This document shows positions 44,889 through 53,459 of a stretch of DNA of 53,702 nt, piece by piece. The stretch's first letter is position 1, and each line of letters opens with the position of its first letter. A model generated the notes under the pieces. That model had not been told where the DNA came from, did not search any database, and was given only the letters and a program-made list of their open reading frames with translations. The DNA is from Roseiarcus sp050013915. Its GTDB lineage: Bacteria > Pseudomonadota > Alphaproteobacteria > Rhizobiales > Beijerinckiaceae. Where the stretch lies: contig JBEKEI010000005.1 in the NCBI GenBank assembly GCA_050013915.1, positions 1-53,702 on the forward strand, written 5' to 3'. Made by a program: the position numbers and the translations under genes.

Positions 44889-45902
44889 TCAGGGTCGGGC
44901 GGGCTGTTCAGCCCCGGGATAGGTCACGAGCTGGCAGAGCACGCCGCTCTGCGGCGCCAATATGTCCGGCAGCCGCAGCGGCAGGTCGTGAAATCCGACC
45001 GCCGGAGCGAGCAGCCCATCCAGTCGAGAATCGGCGAGCAGGTCGAGCGCAGCGGCGAGGCGGCGGCGCGAGGTCCAGCGCGCCCGGTGGGACGGCGCGA
45101 CCCGCCCGACCTGGCTGGAGACCAGCCTCAGGCGGCGGCTATGGAACGCGCCGCCGAGCGGGATCGCGACTTCGCCGGCTCCGTACCAGCTCAGCTCCAG
45201 CACCGTCGCCTCCTCGCCGGCGAGGCCGAGCGCGGTCGCCAGACCGGCGGCGGTCCCGCTCGCGTGGACGACGAGATCGCAATCTTCAGGCCCCGCGGCG
45301 GGCGCGGCAAATTCCACGCCGAGCGCCCGCGCGAGGTCGGCGCGCGACGGTTCGACATCGACGAGCGTCACGCGGACCCCCGGAAGCCGCCCGCACAGCC
45401 AGGCGACCAGCGACCCGACGACGCCGGCGCCGACCACCGCGATCGTGTCGGCCGCGGCCGGCGTCGCATCCCACACGCCATTGAGCGCGGTTTCCATGTT
45501 GGCGGCGAGCACGGCGCGGGCGGGGGGCAGGCCGTCGGGTATCGGCACGACCGCCTCGGCCGGCAACGTGAAAATGTCCTGATGCGGATGGAGCGCGAAC
45601 ACGATGCGATCGCGCAATTCGATCGGTCCGCGCTCGACCCGGCCGACGATCGCGTAGCCGTATTTGACCGGGAACGGGAATGCGCCGCTCATGAACGGCG
45701 CCCGCATGCGCTCGTGCTCCGTCTCGGGAACCCGGCCGGCGAGCACGAGCCGCTCGGTGCCGCGACTGACGGCGCTGTAGAGCGCGCGAACGCGAACCTC
45801 GCCCGGCCCGGGCTCGCCAGCCGATTCGCGGCGGATTTCGGCGCGGCCGGGGCCGACATACCAAAGGGCCTCGGCGCTCCCTCCCGATCGGCTGCCCGGC
45901 AT
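44889..45902 (-). CDS. zinc-type medium-chain dehydrogenase (non-canonical)
   Basis: A 337-residue medium-chain alcohol dehydrogenase-like protein. It has the N-terminal catalytic domain (LYSAVSRGTERLVLAGRVP) and the Rossmann motif IAVVGAGVVGSLVAWL. The usual catalytic-zinc cysteine is replaced by Ser/Arg (SAVSRGTE), as in BchC-like and threonine-dehydrogenase-like branches. It is first in the minus-strand set that includes the pterin-synthase-like, glycosyltransferase and methyltransferase genes. It may oxidise or reduce a side-chain carbonyl on a pterin, by analogy with sepiapterin chemistry. This role is inferred only from context. Confidence 0.82.
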   Translation of the reverse strand: MPGSRSGGSAEALWYVGPGRAEIRRESAGEPGPGEVRVRALYSAVSRGTERLVLAGRVPETEHERMRAPFMSGAFPFPVKYGYAIVGRVERGPIELRDRIVFALHPHQDIFTLPAEAVVPIPDGLPPARAVLAANMETALNGVWDATPAAADTIAVVGAGVVGSLVAWLCGRLPGVRVTLVDVEPSRADLARALGVEFAAPAAGPEDCDLVVHASGTAAGLATALGLAGEEATVLELSWYGAGEVAIPLGGAFHSRRLRLVSSQVGRVAPSHRARWTSRRRLAAALDLLADSRLDGLLAPAVGFHDLPLRLPDILAPQSGVLCQLVTYPGAEQPARP

Positions 45903-45914
45903 GTCGATCTCGCG

Positions 45915-45945
45915 TTGGACTTGGCGTTGCTTCCGTCGCTATAAC
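45915..45945 (+). promoter_or_regulatory. possible sigma70-type promoter for opgH
   Basis: TTGGAC at 45915-45920 and TATAAC at 45940-45945 resemble -35 and -10 boxes. The 19-bp spacer is longer than ideal. The site is 35 bp before the opgH ATG, in the 77-bp gap between divergent genes. The reading is tentative. Confidence 0.3.
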
Positions 45946-45979
45946 CCGGCCGAGCAAAAAAGCAGAGAGCGTAACGGCA

Positions 45980-47818
45980 ATGTCAGATCGTACGACCGTG
46001 CCGGCTGTCGGATCGGTGAACGCCACGGCGTCGCTCGCCCGCCGCCGCGCCTTGTTCGCCCTGCTGGCAGCCGCCACGGCGGCCGGGGTGCTGTGGCTCG
46101 CGCTGGCCGCGGTTCCGCCCCGCAGCGCTGCCGCCGTGCTGTTCATCGCGCTCTTCGCGGTGACGCTACCGTGGTCGGTGGTGGGATTCTGGAACGCTGC
46201 GATCGGATTTCTGATCATGACCGGCTCGCGCGATCCGGTCGCGGCCGTCAACCCGATGGCCGCACGCATCCGCGGCGACGAGACGGTGACCTCCGCCACC
46301 GCGATCCTGGTGTGCGTCCGCAACGAGGCCCCCGGCCAGGTGACCCGCAATCTGACGCCGCTGCTGGACGGCCTCGTGGCTGCGGATGTCGCCCATCTCT
46401 TTCGTGTCTACCTGCTGAGCGACACCGGCGACCCCGAAGTCGTCGCGGCCGAGCAGGCCTGCTTTGCCGCCTTTGCCGCAAGATGGCGCGACGCGGTCGC
46501 CATCGTCTATCGGCGCCGCGCGCTGAATACGGGCTTCAAGGCCGGCAACATCCGAGATTTCTGCGACCGATGGGGCGCGGACCACGAACTCGCCGTGACA
46601 CTCGACGCCGACAGCTTCATGCCTGCCGAGACGATCCTGCGGCTCGTGCGGATCATGCAGGCAAATCCGACGCTCGGCATCCTTCAGACGCTGGTCGTCG
46701 GGTTGCCGACGGTGAGCGCGTTCGCGCGCCTGTTCCAGTTCGGCATGCGACTGGGCATGCGTTCCCATACGTTGGGAAGCGCCTGGTGGCAGGGCGATTG
46801 CGGGCCCTATTGGGGCCACAACGCGATCCTGCGGCTGGAGCCATTCGTAGCCCATTGCCGCTTGCCGGCGCTGACGGGCGGCGGCCCGCTCGGGGGTCAT
46901 ATCCTCAGCCACGATCAGGTCGAAGCCGCGCTGATGCGCCGGGCCGGCTACGAGGTCAGGGTCCTCCCGGTGGAGGGGGTGAGCTGGGAAGAGAATCCGC
47001 CGACACTGGTGGAGTACATCCGCCGCGATCTGCGCTGGTGCCAGGGCAACATGCAATATTGGCGGCTTCTGGGCCTGCCGGGGCTGAAGCCGGTCAGTCG
47101 ATTCCAATTGCTGTTTGCGATTCTGATGTATCTCGGCTCCCCGGCCTGGATGGCGTTGGTGGCGATCGGCGCCCTCGCGATCGCGTTCGCCGATGCCGCC
47201 GGCGCGGCCGCCCAGACGAGGCCTGGTGCGGGCTCCGCATTGTTCGCAATCGTGCTGTCGATGATTTTCGCGCCGAAGCTGGCGAGCAGCCTCGATGTGC
47301 TGATGCGGCGGTCGGCGCGCCGATCCTATGGCGGAGCCGCGCAATTCATTCTGAATGTGGCGGGCGAGACGCTGTTCTCGTTGCTGTTGTCGCCAGTCAT
47401 GGCGCTCACCCACACGGTGTTTCTGTTCCGGCTGTTTGTGCTGCGGCGCGGCGGCGTATGGAATCGTCAGATGCGCGAAAGTCACGCCGTTCCCTGGCGT
47501 CTGGCATGGGCGAGCCTCTGGCCGCACACCCTGGCCGGCATCGCCGTCATCGGGCTCGCCGCCACTGCCGCGGCGGGCGACATCGGTTATGCTCTTCTGG
47601 CCGCCGGCGGTCTCGCTCTATCCGTGCCCTTCGCCGTGGCGACCGCGGCGCCCGTGCTCGGAGCCTTGCTTGCGCGGTTCGGCGTTGGCCGCATCCCGGA
47701 GGAAACCGAACCGCCGAAGGTTCTGCTGTCATTGCGCCTTCCGGCGATCGAGGCCGGCGCCCCGGGGGCCTGGCGGCGATTCCGGTCGCCGAAGCCGAGG
47801 ACTGGCGAGGCCGGGTGA
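45980..47818 (+). CDS. opgH: glucans biosynthesis glucosyltransferase H
   Basis: A 612-residue inner-membrane GT2 enzyme that makes the beta-1,2-glucan backbone of osmoregulated periplasmic glucans. Two N-terminal TM helices precede the catalytic core: ILVCVRNEAP, LDADSFMPAETILR (donor/metal Asp) and RRDLRWCQGNMQYW, the Q/RxxRW-type processivity motif. Further TM helices follow from about residue 385. The product is shorter than E. coli OpgH (about 847 residues), as in many alphaproteobacteria that lack the long N-terminal extension. No opgG is seen nearby. It is divergent from the pterin-like cluster. Confidence 0.9.
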   Translation: MSDRTTVPAVGSVNATASLARRRALFALLAAATAAGVLWLALAAVPPRSAAAVLFIALFAVTLPWSVVGFWNAAIGFLIMTGSRDPVAAVNPMAARIRGDETVTSATAILVCVRNEAPGQVTRNLTPLLDGLVAADVAHLFRVYLLSDTGDPEVVAAEQACFAAFAARWRDAVAIVYRRRALNTGFKAGNIRDFCDRWGADHELAVTLDADSFMPAETILRLVRIMQANPTLGILQTLVVGLPTVSAFARLFQFGMRLGMRSHTLGSAWWQGDCGPYWGHNAILRLEPFVAHCRLPALTGGGPLGGHILSHDQVEAALMRRAGYEVRVLPVEGVSWEENPPTLVEYIRRDLRWCQGNMQYWRLLGLPGLKPVSRFQLLFAILMYLGSPAWMALVAIGALAIAFADAAGAAAQTRPGAGSALFAIVLSMIFAPKLASSLDVLMRRSARRSYGGAAQFILNVAGETLFSLLLSPVMALTHTVFLFRLFVLRRGGVWNRQMRESHAVPWRLAWASLWPHTLAGIAVIGLAATAAAGDIGYALLAAGGLALSVPFAVATAAPVLGALLARFGVGRIPEETEPPKVLLSLRLPAIEAGAPGAWRRFRSPKPRTGEAG

Positions 47819-47935
47819 CGGCGGCCCGACGGCGCGGCCCGCCGCCGGGTGGCAACCCGCCCCGCCGTCGTTTTCGGGTGGCGCCGCGCGCCCGCCCCGT
47901 GGCATTGTCGCCCCATGCCTGCCAAGGAGCCCGCC

Positions 47936-48817
47936 ATGCTCGACCTCGCCGCGGCCTGCCCGCCCATGCCCCTGCCCTTCGCTGAATCCAGCGACTATCC
48001 CGCGGTCAAGCGCGCGATCGAGTTCATCGCCACCCGCTGGCGCGACCAGCCGTCGGTCGACGCCGTGGCGCGGCATGTCGGGCTTTCCGCCTCGCATTTC
48101 CAGCATCTGTTCAAGCGCTGGGCAGGGTTGACGCCCAAGGCGTTCCTGCAGGCGATCACGGTCGAGCGCGCGCGCGAGCTGCTGCGCGATTCCGCGAGCG
48201 TGCTCGACGCAGCCTATGACGTCGGCCTCTCCGGACCGGGGCGGCTGCACGACCTGTTCGTCACCCATGATTCGATGACGCCGGGCGACTACCGGCGCGA
48301 CGACCTGCGCCTCGGCTACGGCTTCCACCCCTCGCCGTTCGGCGAGGCGATCGTGGTCGCCGCGCCGCGCGGGCTCGCCGGCCTCGGCTTCGTCGACGAC
48401 GGGAATCGCGCCGGCGCGCTTCTCGACATGCGGCGGCGCTGGCCGCGCGCCGCGCTCGAACCCGACGCGAACGCGACCGCGCCGCTCGCCGCGCGCGCGT
48501 TCGATCCCGCGCAATGGCGCCCCGAGACGCCGTTGCGGGTGGTGATGATCGGCAGCGATTTCGAGGTGCGGGTCTGGGAGACGCTCCTCGGCGTGCCGCT
48601 CGGCTGCGCGACGACCTATTCCGACATCGCCCGGCGCATCGGCAAGCCGAAAGCAGCGCGCGCGGTCGGCGCCGCGGTCGGGCGCAACCCGATCTCGTTC
48701 GTCGTTCCCTGTCATCGCGTGCTCGGCCGCTCTGGCGCGCTGACCGGCTACCACTGGGGCCTCGCGCGCAAGCAGGCGATCATCGGCTGGGAGGCGGGTC
48801 GGCGCGCGGCCGGGTGA
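47936..48817 (+). CDS. AraC-type regulator fused to methylated-DNA cysteine methyltransferase
   Basis: A 293-residue Ada-type DNA-repair protein lacking the N-terminal zinc domain. Residues 20-115 form an AraC helix-turn-helix (SVDAVARHVGLSASHFQHLF). The C-terminal half is an O6-alkylguanine alkyltransferase with the acceptor cysteine in VVPCHRVLG and the DNA-binding GRNPISF and YHWGLARKQAII segments. It removes alkyl groups from O6-guanine and may control its own expression. The start was set at 47936, with AAGGAG six bases upstream; an ATG seven codons earlier is possible. It converges on kup with only 12 bp between them. Confidence 0.92.
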   Translation: MLDLAAACPPMPLPFAESSDYPAVKRAIEFIATRWRDQPSVDAVARHVGLSASHFQHLFKRWAGLTPKAFLQAITVERARELLRDSASVLDAAYDVGLSGPGRLHDLFVTHDSMTPGDYRRDDLRLGYGFHPSPFGEAIVVAAPRGLAGLGFVDDGNRAGALLDMRRRWPRAALEPDANATAPLAARAFDPAQWRPETPLRVVMIGSDFEVRVWETLLGVPLGCATTYSDIARRIGKPKAARAVGAAVGRNPISFVVPCHRVLGRSGALTGYHWGLARKQAIIGWEAGRRAAG

Positions 48818-48829
48818 GCCGCCGGCCGT

Positions 48830-50713
48830 TCAGATCGCGATCTGCCGGCCGATCTCGACGATCTGGTCGCTCGGCAGCTTGAGGAATTCGCTGAGCCGCG
48901 CGGCGTTGCGGAACATGACGGCGAACGCCGCGGTCTCCAGCCGCGAAAGGCCGCGATCGGCCTCGCGGGCGACGATCGTCTCGTGACCTACGTAATAGGT
49001 GACGTCGGCGAGGTCGATCGCGCAGCCGAGGGTCTCGGCATGCGCCAGCAGCCGGGGAATGTCGGGCGTCTCCATGAAGCCATAGCGCACGTCGGCGCGC
49101 CAGAATTTCGGCCCCGCCTGCGCCAGCGCGAGCCGGTCCCCCGGCGCGACGCGCGGCGTCGAGGCGAAATTCAGCCGCATGATCAGCACGAATTCGTGCA
49201 GCGCGCGATTCTGCCTGAGATGCCAGACCAGCACCGGCGGCGCGCCCTTGGCCGCGCGGGTGAAGAACACGGCGGAGCCAGGAACGCGCGGGATCGCGCC
49301 CGACGCGAGTTTGGCCAGCAAGGGCTCGATCGGCGTGAACACCTCCTGGATCCGGTCGTGGACCGCGCCGGCGCCGCGGTGCCAGATCCACATCACCGCA
49401 TAGACCGCCATCGCGAGCAGCAGCGGCACGTAGCCGCCGTCGATCACCTTGGCCATATTGGCGGCGAAGAAGGCGGCGTCGACGACGAGGAATGCGCCGG
49501 CGACCGCGCCCGCGGCGGCGAGGCTCCAGCCCCAGATCTCGCGCATCGCGATGAACAGCAGCACCGAGGTCATCAGCATGGTCAGCGATACCGCTATGCC
49601 ATAGGCGGCGGCCAGATTGTCGGATTTGCCAAAGCCGAGCGTCAGGCCGAGCGTGACGATCATCAGCAGCCAGTTGACCGCACCGACATAGATCTGGCCG
49701 TAGCCCTCCGACGAAGTCTGCTTGATCGTCAGGCGCGGCATCCAGCCGAGCTGGATCGCCTGCCGGGTCATCGAGAAGGCGCCGGTGATGATCGATTGGC
49801 TCGCAATGATCGTGGCGACAGTGGCGAGCACGATCAGCGGCGCCATGAGCGGGGCCGGACAAAGGCGGTAGAAGATGTTGCCGTCGGTCGGCGCGCCCTC
49901 TAACACCAGCGCCGCCTGGCCGGCGTAGTTGAGCAGCAGGCTCGGCAGCACAACCCCGTTCCAGGCGAGTCGGATCGGAACCGGTCCGAAATGCCCCATG
50001 TCGGCATAGAGCGCCTCGGCGCCGGTCACGCAGAGGAACACGCCGCCTAGGACGAGGAAGCTCGTGAGGCCGCCCGAGAACAGGTACTTCAGTCCGTAGA
50101 GCGGGTTGAGCGCGACGAGTATCGCCGGATGCTGCACGACGCCCCAGACGCCGAGCGCGGCCATGACGGCGAACCAGAGCAGCATGACCGGGCCGAACGC
50201 CTTGCCGATCCGCGCGGTTCCCTGCGGCTGGATCGCGAACAGCGCGACCAGGATCACGACGGCGGCCGGCAACACGTAGGGCGTGAGACCGGGCGCGGTC
50301 TGCTCGAAGCCCTCGAGCGCCGAGAGCACCGAGATCGCCGGCGTGATCGCGCCGTCGCCGTAGATCAGCGCGGCGCCGAACAGGCCAACCGCGACGATGG
50401 TCGGCCGGTTCTGCTTCTTGACGCCGAGCAGCGACATCAGCGCGAGAATGCCGCCCTCGCCGTCGTTGTCGACGCGCATCGCAAAGCCGACGTATTTCAC
50501 CGAGGTGATGATTACGAGCGTCCACAGGATCAGCGACAGCGAGCCGAGGATCGCGCCGGCGTCGGGGTGGGCGCCGGTGAGGTCGAGCACGGTCTTGAAC
50601 GTGTAGAGCGGACTGGTGCCGATGTCCCCGAACACGATGCCGAGCGCGGCGAGACTCAGCGCGGTCAGCGACATCTTCGGCGGCGCGTCCGCGGCGGATT
50701 GCGATATCAGCAA
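48830..50713 (-). CDS. kup: Kup-family potassium uptake protein
   Basis: A 627-residue K+:H+ symporter of the KUP/HAK family. The N-terminal signature GIVFGDIGTSPLYTFK is present, followed by DNDGEGGILALMSLL and YGDGAITPAISVLSALEG, and about 12 TM helices up to residue 450; the rest is cytosolic. The start is a TTG at 50713 preceded by GAGAGG at about six bases; an ATG 13 codons later (50674) lacks such a site. It is convergent with the ada-type gene. No partner gene is needed. Confidence 0.95.
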   Translation of the reverse strand: MLISQSAADAPPKMSLTALSLAALGIVFGDIGTSPLYTFKTVLDLTGAHPDAGAILGSLSLILWTLVIITSVKYVGFAMRVDNDGEGGILALMSLLGVKKQNRPTIVAVGLFGAALIYGDGAITPAISVLSALEGFEQTAPGLTPYVLPAAVVILVALFAIQPQGTARIGKAFGPVMLLWFAVMAALGVWGVVQHPAILVALNPLYGLKYLFSGGLTSFLVLGGVFLCVTGAEALYADMGHFGPVPIRLAWNGVVLPSLLLNYAGQAALVLEGAPTDGNIFYRLCPAPLMAPLIVLATVATIIASQSIITGAFSMTRQAIQLGWMPRLTIKQTSSEGYGQIYVGAVNWLLMIVTLGLTLGFGKSDNLAAAYGIAVSLTMLMTSVLLFIAMREIWGWSLAAAGAVAGAFLVVDAAFFAANMAKVIDGGYVPLLLAMAVYAVMWIWHRGAGAVHDRIQEVFTPIEPLLAKLASGAIPRVPGSAVFFTRAAKGAPPVLVWHLRQNRALHEFVLIMRLNFASTPRVAPGDRLALAQAGPKFWRADVRYGFMETPDIPRLLAHAETLGCAIDLADVTYYVGHETIVAREADRGLSRLETAAFAVMFRNAARLSEFLKLPSDQIVEIGRQIAI

Positions 50714-51323
50714 CGAAGACCTCTCGGTTTGTGCGGCGGAACGGCGCAGCGGCGCGCAGGGCTCCCCTTCCCGCGCCGGATTTTCGCCGCGCGGACCTTC
50801 GCGAACTTCCCCGCCAATTACAACCGGGATTGCGACGGACAGTTGACGGCGGGGCCGAGATCGCCGCCACGCGCCGGCGCATATCTGGTTGGGCGCCGGC
50901 GGCGCGGTCGCGGTGGTCCTGGCGCAGCCGATGCCGGCCAGCGAGACGACGGCCGCCGAGATCGCCGTCTTGGTGGAACGCTACCTGGCATGAGCCCGGC
51001 GGATGGCGCGGTCCGTCCGGCCGACCGAGCCAGGGGCGCCGTGCGCGTCCGCCGCCTGCGGCGTCCTTCCGTTCCGGCGGACGTTGGAGCCGCCCCGTTC
51101 GCTCCAGCTCGAGGTGACGGGACGCCGCATCTGGTGCAAGATCGGCGGCGGCGTGCTCGAGGCGCGCGACGGCGGCGAACGCGCGCTCGCGACAGCGGGA
51201 TCGCGCTCGTCGTCTGCGAAGGCGCCCATCCTCGTACGAGATCGCGGATTCGCCCGTCGCGGAGGCGGCGGGCGCGTGACGCGGCCGGGCGCGCGAACGG
51301 GGTCTGGGAGGGGAGTCCACGCC
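50714..51323. other. 610-bp gap with possible gene remnants
   Basis: On the plus strand, a frame ending at a TGA at about 50992 reads HIWLGAGGAVAVVLAQPMPA and ends AVLVERYLA. It has coding-like composition but no start, and I could not identify it. Coding-like pieces in shifting frames follow to about 51290 (for example RRIWCKIGGGVLEARDGG). The stretch looks like decayed coding sequence in front of the ABC ATPase gene and probably also holds the kup promoter near 50720-50860. Confidence 0.35.
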
Positions 51324-52391
51324 ATGGGGTCGGTGAGCATCGAACGGGTCGAGAAGGCGTTCGGATCGGTCAAGGTGATTCACGGGGTCGACATCGAGGC
51401 GGCCGACGGTGAGTTCGTCGTGCTCGTCGGCCCGTCGGGTTGCGGCAAGTCGACGCTGCTGCGGATGATCGCCGGACTCGAGGAGATCAGCGCCGGACGG
51501 ATTCGGATCGGCGAGCGGGTCGTCAACGACGTCAGCCCGAAGGACCGCGACATCGCCATGGTCTTCCAGAACTACGCGCTCTACCCGCATATGACCGTCA
51601 AGGAGAACATGGCCTTCTCGTTGCGGTTGCGCCGGATGAATCAGCGCGAGCGTGACGAACGGGTGATGCGCGCGGCCGAAATTCTCGGCATCGGACCCCT
51701 GCTCGAGCGCCGCCCCGGGCAGCTCTCCGGCGGCCAGCGCCAGCGCGTCGCGATGGGGCGCGCAATCGTTCGGGATCCGCAGGTCTTCCTGTTCGACGAG
51801 CCGCTCTCGAACCTCGACGCGAAGCTGCGCGTACAGATGCGCACGGAAATCCGCGAACTCCACCAGCGTCTGGGAACGACCTGCGTCTACGTCACCCATG
51901 ACCAGATCGAGGCGATGACGATGGCCGACAAGATCGTCGTGCTGCACGACGGTCTCGTCGAACAGATCGGCACGCCGCTCGCGCTTTACGACCGGCCGAA
52001 CAATCTGTTCGTCGCCTCGTTCCTCGGCTCGCCGGCGATGAACTTCCTGTCGGGCGCGCTGACTGGCGGCGACAAGCCGACCTTCGTGACCGCGACCGGT
52101 CATGCGATCCCGATCGACGCCCTGCCCAACTCCTATTCCGGCGGCGAGGTCGTCTGCGGCTTCCGGCCCGAGAGCGTCACGCTGGGCGGCGAGACGCCGC
52201 TGCCGGCGATCGTCGGCGTCGTCGAACCGACCGGATCGGAAACCCATGTCTTCGCCCGGCTCGGCGACGCCGACATCGTCGCCGTGCTGCGCGAGCGGAT
52301 CACCCTGCCGCCCGGGGCGCCGTTGCCGATCTCCGTTGCGCCCGGCGGCGTCCACCTGTTCGACGCCAAGACGTCCAAGCGATTGAACTGA
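51324..52391 (+). CDS. UgpC/MalK-type sugar ABC transporter ATPase
   Basis: A 355-residue CUT1-family ATPase. Walker A is GPSGCGKST (36-44), the Q-loop VFQNYALYPHMTV, the signature LSGGQ (134-138), Walker B FLFDEP (155-160), and the H-loop YVTHDQIEAMTMADK. The C-terminal TOBE-type regulatory domain (from about 240) includes VCGFRPESVTLG. Such ATPases drive uptake of glycerol-3-phosphate, disaccharides or polyols with two permeases and a binding protein, none of which is in the window, so this is an orphan that may serve a transporter elsewhere. GGAGGGGAG precedes the ATG. Confidence 0.92.
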   Translation: MGSVSIERVEKAFGSVKVIHGVDIEAADGEFVVLVGPSGCGKSTLLRMIAGLEEISAGRIRIGERVVNDVSPKDRDIAMVFQNYALYPHMTVKENMAFSLRLRRMNQRERDERVMRAAEILGIGPLLERRPGQLSGGQRQRVAMGRAIVRDPQVFLFDEPLSNLDAKLRVQMRTEIRELHQRLGTTCVYVTHDQIEAMTMADKIVVLHDGLVEQIGTPLALYDRPNNLFVASFLGSPAMNFLSGALTGGDKPTFVTATGHAIPIDALPNSYSGGEVVCGFRPESVTLGGETPLPAIVGVVEPTGSETHVFARLGDADIVAVLRERITLPPGAPLPISVAPGGVHLFDAKTSKRLN

Positions 52392-52418
52392 ACGGCCCGG
52401 CGGCCGTGGCGCCGGCGC

Positions 52419-52508
52419 CAGCGGGACCCGGCGGCGCTGCCCGCCGATCGCCTCGACGGCCATCTCACCCGCGGGCGAGCGCGCGAGGCCTATGGCGTCG
52501 TCGGCTGA
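52419..52508 (+). pseudogene. 3' end of hydantoinase B/oxoprolinase gene
   Basis: One frame reads RDPAALPADRLDGHLTRGRA then REAYGVVG and a stop at 52506-52508. This matches the usual end of HyuB-type subunits (RDPAAVLADVxxGLVSxExAREVYGVV). The remaining 500-plus residues are absent: the preceding base pairs belong to the ABC ATPase gene end. It is a relic of a deletion. Confidence 0.65.
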
Positions 52509-52526
52509 GAATCGAGGGATCGGGCG

Positions 52527-52590
52527 ATGACATCCTGGGTCTTCACCGGCGGCCGCGTCCTCGACCCCGAACGCAGCCAACTCCTCGACG
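52527..52590 (+). pseudogene. 5' end of an amidohydrolase gene
   Basis: Nineteen bases after the hyuB-like stop, an ATG at 52527 opens MTSWVFTGGRVLDPERSQLL, the beta-strand start of amidohydrolase/dihydropyrimidinase-type proteins. Similarity stops about 22 residues in and no metal-binding HxH follows. The frame continues as low-complexity sequence to 52712. With the hyuB tail it suggests a former hydantoin/cyclic-amide operon that has been deleted from both sides. Confidence 0.5.
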
Positions 52591-52766
52591 GCGTTGGGAT
52601 CGCGGGGGTGCGACAGGACCGGATGCCGAGCGCCCCGGCGGGCGGCGCCGGCCTGAGGCGGCCCGCTCCATGCGGATCGTCGTCGTTCGCAGGCGAGGCT
52701 GGCGGGCGATGACGGCGCCCACCATCCCGTAACCGCGGGGCGCAGATCTGCGCTGAGGGACGATCC

Positions 52767-53441
52767 ATGAAACGGGCGATCATCGCCGGCCTTGCGTTTC
52801 TCGTCGGCTCCGCCGGCGCGCGCGCCGACTATTACGAGGTGACGGACATCGATCTCGCGCGTGGACCCAAGCGCAGCGAGGCCATTCATCGGGCCGCCGT
52901 GGCCTTCTGCAACAAGGAGACCGGCTCCAACCCGGACAAGGCGGATACGCCGGCGTTCAAGATCTGCATGTTCGCTCGCGGCTATCGCGTGCGCGGCGAA
53001 CATCTCGTGCGTGCGACGCCGCCAGCGCCGCTGAGTGCGACGGTCGGCGCGGTCGGCGACTATTACTACGACAATGTCGCCCCGGGCCCGGAGCGCGGCG
53101 ATGCGGACGAGCAGCGCGCGGTGACCATTTGCGACAAGGGTTCCCCCAAGAGCGTGGGCACGCCCGCCTTCAACTTCTGCATGCTCGCGCGCGGCTGGCG
53201 GTTCAGCCGGTTCGAGCCGCCGCCGAAGCCGCCCGACCCTGCGGCCGGCATCAAGGGCGATTATGTCTACGACGACGTCGCCCCCGGTCCGGAGCGCAGC
53301 GAGGCGGACGAGCAGCGCGCGGCGAACGCCTGCGACCGCGGGTCGCCCGACCAGATCGGCACGCCCGCCTTCAATGTCTGCATGCTGGCGCGCGGCTGGC
53401 AGTTCAGCAGCTTCGAGCCGGCGCCGAAGCCGCCCAAATGA
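52767..53441 (+). CDS. secreted protein with three internal repeats
   Basis: A 224-residue exported protein. The signal peptide is MKRAIIAGLAFLVGSAGARA, followed by three units of about 65 residues. Each has a tyrosine-rich start (DYYEVTD, DYYYDNVAPGPERG, DYVYDDVAPGPERS), a cysteine after an Ala/Glu-rich helix (AFCNK, TICDKG, NACDRG), then TPAFxxCMxARGW. The paired cysteines suggest one disulfide per unit. Units 2 and 3 are also close at DNA level, so their duplication is recent; unit 1 is more diverged. Linkers and tail are Pro/Lys-rich. AGGGA precedes the ATG. No family recognised. Confidence 0.8.
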   Translation: MKRAIIAGLAFLVGSAGARADYYEVTDIDLARGPKRSEAIHRAAVAFCNKETGSNPDKADTPAFKICMFARGYRVRGEHLVRATPPAPLSATVGAVGDYYYDNVAPGPERGDADEQRAVTICDKGSPKSVGTPAFNFCMLARGWRFSRFEPPPKPPDPAAGIKGDYVYDDVAPGPERSEADEQRAANACDRGSPDQIGTPAFNVCMLARGWQFSSFEPAPKPPK

Positions 53442-53459
53442 ACCGCCGCTGAGCACAGT

